The notes under the pieces were generated by a model. That model saw nothing but the letters and a program-made list of their open reading frames with translations. It was not told the origin of the DNA and ran no database searches. A stretch of DNA of 12,497 bases. Origin: Sulfurovum sp. (GTDB taxonomy: Bacteria > Campylobacterota > Campylobacteria > Campylobacterales > Sulfurovaceae). The DNA lies in the NCBI GenBank assembly GCA_015490315.1, contig WFYB01000241.1, positions 1 through 12,497 of the forward strand, read 5' to 3'. The first letter of the stretch is position 1. Each line of letters starts with the position of its first letter. Positions 6,490 to 12,370 of the stretch are shown piece after piece. A program made the position numbers and the translations under genes.

Positions 6490-7584
6490 GTGGATACATA
6501 CGAATACGGCGAACTGCTCAAATCGCTCTCAACCAAAATGGAAAATATCACCAATATCGTCAAACCTGATGCACTCAGGGCGAGACTCAAAGAGATCGAA
6601 GAGATGCAGCAGGATCCCGACTTCTGGAATGATGCTGCCAATGCGGGTAAAATCTCACAGGAAAAGACCAAAACAGAGCGCATCCTGGCGACCTATGACA
6701 ATGCCTACAATGCCGTTCAAGATGCCATAGAGTACTTCGAACTGGCAAAGTCCGAAAAAGATGAAGAGACGCTTGAGATGCTCTTTGAGGATGCCCAGAG
6801 TCTACAGGAGAGTATCAACGCACTTGAGGTACAGATGATGCTCAGCGGTGAGCACGACAACAACAACGCCATCGTCTCCATCCATCCCGGAGCTGGCGGT
6901 ACGGAGAGTCAGGACTGGGCGAGTATGCTCTACCGTATGTATCTGCGCTGGGCTGAGCGTCACGGCTTCAAGGTAGAAGTACTCGACTACCAGCCCGGTG
7001 AAGAGGCGGGGATCAAAGATGTCTCCTTTATCGTTAAAGGCGAAAATGCCTACGGTTATCTCAAAGTCGAAAACGGCATCCACCGTCTGGTGCGCATCAG
7101 TCCTTTTGACTCCAATGCCAAACGCCATACCTCTTTTACTTCCGTGATGGTCTCACCTGAGATCGATGATGATATCGATATTGAGGTAGAGGAGAAAGAT
7201 ATCCGGATTGATACCTACCGATCCAGCGGTGCAGGCGGACAGCACGTCAACACCACCGACTCGGCGATCCGTATCACCCATATCCCTACCGGTATCGTAG
7301 TACAGTGCCAAAACGACCGAAGCCAACACAAAAATAAAGCCTCAGCCATGAAGATGCTCAAGTCACGTCTCTATGAGTATGAGATGGAGAAAAAGCAGGC
7401 GGCTATCGACGGTATCGAAAAGTCAGACATCGGATGGGGACACCAGATCCGCTCCTACGTCCTCCAGCCCTACCAACAGGTCAAAGACACCCGAAGTAAT
7501 CAAGCATTTACCAATGTCGATGCCATTCTTGACGGCGATATCGACAAACTACTTGAGGGAGTACTCATCGCTCAGGCTAAGTAG
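6490..7584 (+). CDS. prfB: Peptide chain release factor 2 (RF2)
   Basis: RF2 terminates translation at UGA and UAA by triggering peptidyl-tRNA hydrolysis on the ribosome. From GTG 6490 the protein has 364 residues, starting (M)DTYEYGELLKSLSTKMENI, matching the short N terminus of Campylobacterota RF2. AAGGAA (6475-6480) precedes it by 9 nt. The frame is open further upstream to an ATG at 6412, but that ATG lies before the predicted transcription start, so it is rejected. In 364-residue numbering the stop-codon recognition motif SPF is at 204-206 and the hydrolysis motif GGQ is at 249-251, both as expected for RF2. No internal stop of the E. coli programmed-frameshift kind is seen. The last 28 codons and stop recur in diverged form at 11258-11344. 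Confidence 0.95.
   Translation: MDTYEYGELLKSLSTKMENITNIVKPDALRARLKEIEEMQQDPDFWNDAANAGKISQEKTKTERILATYDNAYNAVQDAIEYFELAKSEKDEETLEMLFEDAQSLQESINALEVQMMLSGEHDNNNAIVSIHPGAGGTESQDWASMLYRMYLRWAERHGFKVEVLDYQPGEEAGIKDVSFIVKGENAYGYLKVENGIHRLVRISPFDSNAKRHTSFTSVMVSPEIDDDIDIEVEEKDIRIDTYRSSGAGGQHVNTTDSAIRITHIPTGIVVQCQNDRSQHKNKASAMKMLKSRLYEYEMEKKQAAIDGIEKSDIGWGHQIRSYVLQPYQQVKDTRSNQAFTNVDAILDGDIDKLLEGVLIAQAK
7498..7584 (+). repeat. 3' end of prfB, left copy of a direct repeat
   Basis: These 87 bases (28 codons plus TAG) match 11258-11344 with 12 mismatches by my count (about 86 percent). They include a 23-base identical block (7555-7577 and 11315-11337). The similarity stops at the TAG codon on the right. 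The two copies are exactly 3760 bp apart. Confidence 0.9.
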
Positions 7585-7587
7585 ATA

Positions 7588-7608
7588 AATACTGTATCAT
7601 AAAGTATT
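7588..7608. terminator. Weak hairpin between convergent prfB and hydrolase genes
   Basis: AATACT (7588-7593) and AGTATT (7603-7608) pair as a 6-bp stem with a 9-nt loop, in the 44-bp gap between two convergent stops. It is AT-rich and lacks a good T run, so it would be a poor intrinsic terminator in either direction. Confidence 0.25.
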
Positions 7609-7628
7609 CAAAGTAATAACTGATACGA

Positions 7629-8783
7629 TTACTCAAATGCGCCTATTGCAACATCATACAATAGACCGTCATGTCTAATATCAATACATGTTGATAAGTT
7701 TTCTGACAACATTGTCAAAGATATTCCCTTACGGCTTTCTACAGTAGTTTTGTTATAAATATCTCCAGGTAGCCATCTTAAATATTCACCAGTATAATTT
7801 GCTGGGTATTCAACAAGATCGGACAGTCCCCAAGGCACATAGTCTCCATCGCAAAGTATTATTGTATGGGTTGTGCCTGTGCCATCATCATCTTCTACTA
7901 TAATTTTTTTACTAGGATATGTGTGCATGGGAACTTCCGCTATAAGCTCGCTTGCATATGTATTGGTCGGACTACCATAAACCTTCATAATGCCATCCGC
8001 ATAAATATGCATATACAAAGCCCAATATGTCGTGCAACTCGTTGTCTGCATAAGATTGTCATAGGCACCTTTAATATAATTAGATAACTTTATCTGGACA
8101 TCTATATCCCCCAAATATGCACCTACAAAAGTATGTCCACCACCATTTGTATTGGCAGGTAGAGAATTTGGTATAGGGCGTATCACAAAATCTCCATATA
8201 ATGTAATATGAGGTCCATCACCAGCCACATGATCCGCAGGTGTAGCTACGGAAACCATACGAAATTTCTTTTTTTGCGCTGCACTCATCAGTGTATACAT
8301 CTTGTTGCCAAAGAGGTTTCCTTGAGAATGGGCTACAAGCAAAACGTTATGTTTTTGAGAAAAGCTTGATTGCTGATACAATGTAAACATGGTGGCGGCA
8401 TCACTTTTATAGTTCCGGACAACATCACTCAATTTATTATAAAGTTTTGTAGCCTCTTCCCATGTTAATGCAGCATATACTGCATTGAAATATCCTTCAC
8501 CTATTTGTCCACTCTCTTTTAGCTGCCAGAAGGTTTCTATGAGATCTTCTCTGGTGCCGTAAGATGGATTATAGGCATACTTAAACACAAAATTAGTCCC
8601 CTCTTTTTGGGCATCTAGTCTTGTAGTTGCCTTTTTAAGCATGAACTTTCTTAGGGCGATTGCACCACTTATAGCTTCTTTTTTTGTATTCCAAACACCA
8701 TTCCCAAAGTAGATATCTGTCATACAGGATTTTGCTTCCAAAACAGCAAACGCCAAAATGAGTATAAAGAAAATTTTTTTCAT
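7629..8783 (-). CDS. Secreted alpha/beta-hydrolase-fold protein, lipase or esterase-like
   Basis: The 384-residue product begins MKKIFFILILAFAVLEA, a Sec signal peptide probably cleaved near residue 17. The key motif is VLLVAHSQGN (147-156), the nucleophile elbow of the alpha/beta-hydrolase fold in the form A-H-S-Q-G, with Ser153 as the presumed nucleophile. GGGHTFVGAYL (214-224) may supply the catalytic His217, and Asp184 or Asp198 the acid. The C-terminal third (after about 250) has several Cys, Asp and Gly residues and no family I recognise. The substrate is unknown; lipase, esterase or peptidase-like activity is possible. Start 8783 is chosen over an in-frame ATG at 8807 because AAGGATGAG precedes it and it follows the signal-peptide pattern. 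It starts 10 nt after the upstream Ig-like gene, so they form one transcription unit. Sampled 60-base stretches are about 33-35 percent GC, well below prfB. Confidence 0.75.
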   Translation of the reverse strand: MKKIFFILILAFAVLEAKSCMTDIYFGNGVWNTKKEAISGAIALRKFMLKKATTRLDAQKEGTNFVFKYAYNPSYGTREDLIETFWQLKESGQIGEGYFNAVYAALTWEEATKLYNKLSDVVRNYKSDAATMFTLYQQSSFSQKHNVLLVAHSQGNLFGNKMYTLMSAAQKKKFRMVSVATPADHVAGDGPHITLYGDFVIRPIPNSLPANTNGGGHTFVGAYLGDIDVQIKLSNYIKGAYDNLMQTTSCTTYWALYMHIYADGIMKVYGSPTNTYASELIAEVPMHTYPSKKIIVEDDDGTGTTHTIILCDGDYVPWGLSDLVEYPANYTGEYLRWLPGDIYNKTTVESRKGISLTMLSENLSTCIDIRHDGLLYDVAIGAFE

Positions 8784-8793
8784 CGTCTCATCC

Positions 8794-10012
8794 TTACGGT
8801 AATACATTTATATTTTGATCACAATAGCTGGTATTGAGCAGTCGCAAAGGTGTAAGAGTAAAGACTCTGCCTTTGAGAGTGTAGTCATACTCCAAATAGG
8901 TTTTGAGCCTCTCTTTGGTATTAAACTGTTTATCTCTTAAGTTGTTACCGAACTTTTCTATTGCTCCATCAAACGGTAAATCTCTTGAAGCTGAATAATA
9001 TGCCCAACAATCACTTGCTCTTTCTTCAGCTTTTTGCACCTTATCCTCTTTATTTGTAGGATCAATCAGAGCCATCTGGTATGCTTTAGCTTCTTGCATC
9101 GCCACAACCCTCTCAATCTGTGGATGATGATAGGTAGGCATCTCTTTATAGATCCACCGTTCTACATCATCGCGTACACCGTTGTGGTTAGCATCGACCC
9201 CAAGGAGAGTTGCATCAGGATTTTGGGGTTCATGTGGGAGCAGGTGCCCTTCTATCATCTCATAGACCTCTACCTGTACGGTGGTGCTTTTGCCTCCATA
9301 GCTGATGGAGACAACGGCACTTCCTTCCGCGTTAGAGCGGATGATGCCTTTGTCTGCGTCTACAGCGCTGTCACTGCTTGTATATGTGGCTTTTTGTGTG
9401 ACATCCTCTGTCGTATTGTCTTCATAGGTCGCCATGACTTTGATAGCTGTTTGGTTATGCTCTGAGAGTTCAACACGTGTGACATTGCTTTCTATGCTTT
9501 TTACTTTTACTATTTTATCTTTGATCTCAAATTTGTATTTGATGGGTTGGGTTACGATTGTATTTGATGTTGTACAGAAAAATCGACATAACGGACAGTC
9601 GGATATATCTTTGTAGAAAAGTCCGCATAGCCAAGCAATAAACTTTTGCCAGACAGTTTTTACCTGCAGGGTATTTTCACCCTCTTTGGTAAGCTTGAGC
9701 GGTTTTATTTTCAATACATATATCCCTTGTTCCAACGGTGCATTGGGTAAAATTGTTAGTATGTTGTCCGAGACTGTAAATTGTGTAGATATTTTTTGTG
9801 GTTGTGGTGTTTTCCGTTTGAGCACAATGCTTTTTTTCAGCCGATGTTTGGAGTATCGGCATATCAAAAGTAAAAACAAAACTACTTTTAGAGGTTACCT
9901 CTGTACTGTTTGGGCTGATGCTTAATAGATGCTTTTGTTCCAGCCCTTGCCCCGCATACGCTACACCTATAGCTGCTAAACCGATAAATATTAATCTATA
10001 TATTGACTTCAT
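8794..10012 (-). pseudogene. Secreted Ig-like protein gene, broken by a +1 frameshift at an A7 run
   Basis: Two overlapping leftward frames together make one protein. The first (from ATG 10012) gives a signal peptide ending VAYA at residue 20 and an Ig-like opening, SPNSTEVTSKSSFVFTFDMP. The second, in the +1 frame, continues it with KRKTPQPQKI and TILPNAPLEQGIYVLKIKPL and ends at 8794. They join at seven A (minus strand; T run at 9831-9837). Six A would give a 405-residue product. After the first Ig-like domain come a cysteine cluster (129, 139, 142, 146), a bacterial Ig-like group 2 domain (about 172-249) and DANHNGVRDDVE (273-284), which resembles a calcium-binding loop. The function is unknown; surface adhesion or partnership with the following hydrolase is possible. 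A sequencing error, a true pseudogene and phase variation are all possible. GGGAGAG precedes the ATG. Confidence 0.7.
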
Positions 10013-10042
10013 GCTCTCCCTTTCCCTAAAAAATTATTTTAG

Positions 10043-10074
10043 AGTATAACACAAATGGGGGGGGGCGATGTCAA
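10043..10074 (-). promoter_or_regulatory. Candidate phase-variable promoter with a nine-base C/G run between -35 and -10
   Basis: On the minus strand a consensus -35 box, TTGACA (10074-10069), is followed by TCG, nine C, ATTTGTGT and TATACT (10048-10043), an extended -10 preceded by TGT. The spacer is 20 bp, 3 bp longer than the optimum, and the G9 tract (plus strand 10057-10065) fills nearly half of it. Loss of three bases would give 17 bp. The predicted start is near 10036, with a leader of about 24 nt. The -35 box ends 1 bp from the insertion-sequence target duplication. Confidence 0.55.
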
Positions 10075-11141
10075 GCTATTGTATTAGTCCACAACATATG
10101 GCACTCAGGATGGTTTTCGATTAGATATTGTACCGGAGTTTTCATTTTAAGACTGTGATGAGGAATTTGGGTGTTGTATTTAATGAGCCAATCAGCCAGA
10201 TATTCATTGAATAGTTCTGTATCAGTAAAGAGCAAATCTTCGTAGAAATCGACAAACTGTTCCTGGATGGTGCGATTAAATCTTTCATTGTGTGCATTCA
10301 TTTTAGGACTTCTTGGGTATGTCCAGTAGTGGGTTAGTTTTTTCTCCTGAAGCAGTGCGTCAAACTCTTTCATGAATTCCGAGCCGTTATCGGAGAGAAT
10401 GGCAAAGGCTTTGGGTTGTGCTGTGATGGTCACATCACCTATCACACCATCGATCAGTGCCTCAAGTACTCTTCTGGTATGCTTGGAGTGTTTGGAAGGA
10501 AGTGCTACAGCAAAGGCAATACGACTATTGGGATCAACAAGTGTCATAATATATCTTCTAATTCCATTGGAGACCTTTTGTATGGTATCTACCGCCCACA
10601 GATGCATCGGTTTGGCTTTAAGGTTTTTGGGCTTTCTGTTTTTGAAGGTACGCTTTTTGGGTTTGATTTTCCCATTGCGGTCAATGCGCAAAGGGGTGAT
10701 TCTCATTTTATCTTTGTCTTGGGCAATGACCCTTCCTATGGTGGACTCGGAAATAACGGGAAGATCGTGCTTGATGCACCAAGGTTTGAGTAGATGATAC
10801 AACTTGGCTTTGCCGATGTTTGGATAGCACTCTCTAAGTCGTTTTATCTCAGTAACGATCTCTTTGGATACCGCAGATTGACGTGGATGTTTAGGTGCTT
10901 TTGATTTGGGCTCCAATGAGTCAATTGTATTACCTCCCTTTTGAAGGAGTGCTTTGTATCGATAAAGCGTTCGTTTGCTGATCTCAAAGGCTTCAAGGGT
11001 TGCATTCAGTCCATACTTCTCATAAAATAGAACGATCTTGTATCTTCGTTGTGCTTCTTTGCTTGCCATATCATAACGATAGCAATAATAGGCAAATCTT
11101 TCAAACCCTCTAATCCCATGAAACAGATAATCTGTTTGCAT
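10071..11141 (-). CDS. DDE transposase of an IS481-like element
   Basis: The 356-residue product carries an N-terminal helix-turn-helix region (about 34-67, YKIVLFYEKYGLNATLEAFE onward), a linker, and an integrase-core catalytic domain with D185 (LWAVDTI), D251 (LSDNGSEF) and E287 (NAHNERFNRTIQEQ). That is a DD35E spacing. A single frame of this length without a programmed frameshift points to IS481 rather than a classic two-frame IS3 element. AAAGGAG six bases before ATG 11141 supports the start. No internal break is seen, so the protein may be active. The last two residues and the stop codon fall outside the inferred left end of the element, so the stop is supplied by flanking DNA. The same orientation as the downstream cassette allows read-through transcription. 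Confidence 0.9.
   Translation of the reverse strand: MQTDYLFHGIRGFERFAYYCYRYDMASKEAQRRYKIVLFYEKYGLNATLEAFEISKRTLYRYKALLQKGGNTIDSLEPKSKAPKHPRQSAVSKEIVTEIKRLRECYPNIGKAKLYHLLKPWCIKHDLPVISESTIGRVIAQDKDKMRITPLRIDRNGKIKPKKRTFKNRKPKNLKAKPMHLWAVDTIQKVSNGIRRYIMTLVDPNSRIAFAVALPSKHSKHTRRVLEALIDGVIGDVTITAQPKAFAILSDNGSEFMKEFDALLQEKKLTHYWTYPRSPKMNAHNERFNRTIQEQFVDFYEDLLFTDTELFNEYLADWLIKYNTQIPHHSLKMKTPVQYLIENHPECHMLWTNTIA
10080..10106 (+). repeat. Left terminal inverted repeat of the insertion sequence
   Basis: This end starts TGTATTAG and finishes ACATATGGCACTC; the mate at the other end finishes ACATCTGGCACTC, a 12 of 13 match. It overlaps the last coding bases of the transposase gene. Confidence 0.7.
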
Positions 11142-11157
11142 CTTTTACTCCTTTATG

Positions 11158-11185
11158 GAGTGCCAGATGTTTTTGAACTTATGCA
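11158..11185 (-). repeat. Right terminal inverted repeat of the insertion sequence
   Basis: Read inward on the minus strand it starts TGCATAAG and finishes ACATCTGGCACTC, 17 bp before the transposase start. The transposase promoter must lie in or near it. Confidence 0.7.
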
Positions 11186-11257
11186 GCTATTCCATGACTA
11201 TTATTTTCGTTCTTTTTTAAGACATTTCCAAAGCATCATAGTTACCACTATCACAGC

Positions 11258-11344
11258 AACCAGGTTTTCACCAATGTCGATACCATACTTGGCGGCGATA
11301 TCGACAGACCACTGGAGGGAGTACTCATCGCTCAGGCGAAGTAG
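11258..11344 (+). pseudogene. Diverged copy of the last 28 codons of prfB
   Basis: In frame this reads NQVFTNVDTILGGDIDRPLE then GVLIAQAK and TAG, against NQAFTNVDAILDGDIDKLLE and the same ending in the intact gene. It has no start, ribosome site or catalytic domain and cannot make RF2. The similarity begins at 11258; the 72 bases between the insertion sequence and this copy show nothing recognisable. Many of the 12 differences are synonymous third-base changes, which suggests two independently evolved gene ends rather than decay of a recent duplication. It marks the right boundary of the AT-rich region. Confidence 0.9.
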
Positions 11345-11377
11345 CTCTTCTCTCCTCACTATCGATGAAGCCGATAG

Positions 11378-11518
11378 CTACGTTTCATCCTCTTGGGAGT
11401 CTATTTTTTCATCAAGCTTCAGCCATTTAGAAAGGGTTTTGGTAACGATCACAGCCCCAAGAAAGGCAATCACCACCATAATGACCGTATAGAGGATATG
11501 CCCAAGTTCGATCTTCAT
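11378..11518 (-). CDS. 46-residue single-pass membrane protein downstream of lolD
   Basis: Starting at ATG 11518, one base after the lolD stop, the frame gives MKIELGHILYTVIMVVIAFL then a short continuation, KTLSKWLKLDEKIDSQEDET at the end, and TAG at 11380-11378. Residues about 8-25 form one hydrophobic helix, followed by a charged, acidic tail. Close spacing to lolD indicates translation from the same message, although no strong ribosome site is seen. The function is not recognised. It is probably real because it fills the gap between lolD and the displaced prfB end, has a membrane-protein composition and lacks internal stops. Confidence 0.6.
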   Translation of the reverse strand: MKIELGHILYTVIMVVIAFLGAVIVTKTLSKWLKLDEKIDSQEDET

Positions 11519-11519
11519 C

Positions 11520-12179
11520 TTATGCTTCTATGGTTTCAGGTTGGAGCTTTTTGTCGGCGAGACGATAGCGCTGCTGGCAGCGTGATGCCATCTCGTCATC
11601 GTGTGTGACCAAAAGCAGTGCGGCATTATGGCTTTGGATATAGTCACCCAACACATCCATCACAAGTTTGGCAGTCTCTTTGTCCAGATTGCCTGTAGGT
11701 TCATCGGCGAAGATGATGCGAGGCTTCTTGCTAAGCACTCTGGCAATTGAAACACGCTGCTGCTCTCCGCCTGAGAGTTCAGAGGTCTTGTGCTCCATCA
11801 GGTGTGCGATCTGAAGCTTCTCAAGGATCGATTCATCCACATGCTCCTTGGCAAGCAGTGTAGCGATCTCGATATTCTCCAACGCCTTCATCCCCTTAAA
11901 AAGATAGTGAAACTGAAAAATGATCCCGATCTCATAGCGTCTTATCGCCTCTATCTCACGTTCGCTTTGTGCATAGATCTCCTTGCCAAAAAGCTTCACA
12001 CTTCCGCTGTCAGGTTTGATAAATGTCGAAAAGATATGCAGCAACGTAGACTTACCCGATCCGCTACGCCCCACCACCGCTGCACTCTCCCTCTCATGCA
12101 ACACAAAATCAACATCTGTAAAAAGCGTATAGTCAAAAGCATGCGAGACACCATGTGCCTCCAAAAGCGCTGTGGACAT
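11520..12179 (-). CDS. lolD: LolD-type ABC transporter ATP-binding protein
   Basis: This ATPase of the LolD/MacB/FtsE group probably powers release of outer-membrane lipoproteins from the inner membrane as part of LolCDE. From ATG 12179 it has 219 residues: Walker A GRSGSGKST (37-45), the Q-loop FQFHYL (88-93), the signature LSGGEQQ (136-142), Walker B IIFADEP (155-161) followed by TGNLD (162-166), and the switch His193 in VTHDD. GFSM-type upstream residues from an in-frame ATG at 12215 are rejected because AAAGGA lies 7 nt before 12179 and the candidate -10 lies between the two ATGs. No membrane subunit (LolC or LolE) is adjacent in the window, so an FtsE-like or other exporter role is not excluded. 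A small membrane protein gene follows directly. Confidence 0.85.
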   Translation of the reverse strand: MSTALLEAHGVSHAFDYTLFTDVDFVLHERESAAVVGRSGSGKSTLLHIFSTFIKPDSGSVKLFGKEIYAQSEREIEAIRRYEIGIIFQFHYLFKGMKALENIEIATLLAKEHVDESILEKLQIAHLMEHKTSELSGGEQQRVSIARVLSKKPRIIFADEPTGNLDKETAKLVMDVLGDYIQSHNAALLLVTHDDEMASRCQQRYRLADKKLQPETIEA

Positions 12180-12205
12180 AGAGAATCCTTTGATGAAATT
12201 GGTGT

Positions 12206-12211
12206 ATTTTA
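12206..12211 (-). promoter_or_regulatory. Candidate -10 box for lolD
   Basis: The minus strand reads ATGTTAAAATACACC, with TAAAAT at 12211-12206, predicting a start near 12199 and a 20-nt leader. The -35 position (about 12229-12234) lies inside the heptanucleotide array, so the upstream promoter half consists of repeat units. Confidence 0.4.
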
Positions 12212-12214
12212 ACA

Positions 12215-12284
12215 TAAGGATTAAGGATTAAGGATTAAGGAATGAGGAATGAGGAATGAGGAATGAGGAATGAGGAATGAGGAA
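12215..12284 (+). repeat. Perfect heptanucleotide tandem array upstream of lolD
   Basis: Ten contiguous 7-base units: three TAAGGAT, one hybrid TAAGGAA, then six TGAGGAA. There is no phase slip across 70 bp. The two-block structure with a hybrid junction suggests expansion by slippage from two starting units. It begins 35 bp upstream of the lolD start codon. Confidence 0.95.
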
Positions 12285-12323
12285 TTTTACTGATCTAAGG
12301 GAAAATGTCAAGATGTGGGCTGG

Positions 12324-12351
12324 AAAATTAGAAATTAGAAATTAGAGAGTT
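12324..12351 (+). repeat. Short heptanucleotide array
   Basis: Four 7-base units: AAAATTA, GAAATTA twice, and a decayed GAGAGTT. The period matches the neighbouring array 39 bp away but the unit differs. The sequence between them and on to 12370 holds nothing else recognisable. Confidence 0.65.
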
Positions 12352-12370
12352 AAAGTAAGATTTTTGGTTG

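Larger units (their letters stand above)
10080..11185 (-). mobile_element. IS481-like insertion sequence, 1106 bp, with inverted repeats and target duplication
   Basis: The ends start TG and finish CA. The left end (10080-10106) and the reverse complement of the right end (11158-11185) align over 27-28 bases with one gap and a few mismatches; both finish ACAT-x-TGGCACTC. The 5-bp sequence GCTAT lies directly outside both ends (10075-10079 and 11186-11190), consistent with a target-site duplication. The single transposase gene fills the element. The ends were inferred by eye and not compared with other copies. Confidence 0.75.

Noticed and set aside
9034..9465. A 143-codon rightward open frame within the Ig-like gene
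   Set aside because: The opposite strand has clear secreted-protein domains; this frame has no recognisable features.
9831..9837. Programmed -1 ribosomal frameshift at A-AAA-AAG in the Ig-like gene
   Set aside because: The continuation lies in the +1 frame; a -1 shift gives a different frame that does not continue the protein.
11359..11377. A 6-bp hairpin (CTATCG and CGATAG) downstream of the small membrane gene as a terminator
   Set aside because: No T run follows on either strand, and the stem is short.
12180..12215. A 12-residue longer LolD starting at ATG 12215
   Set aside because: The candidate -10 box lies within this stretch, and AAAGGA is correctly spaced for ATG 12179.
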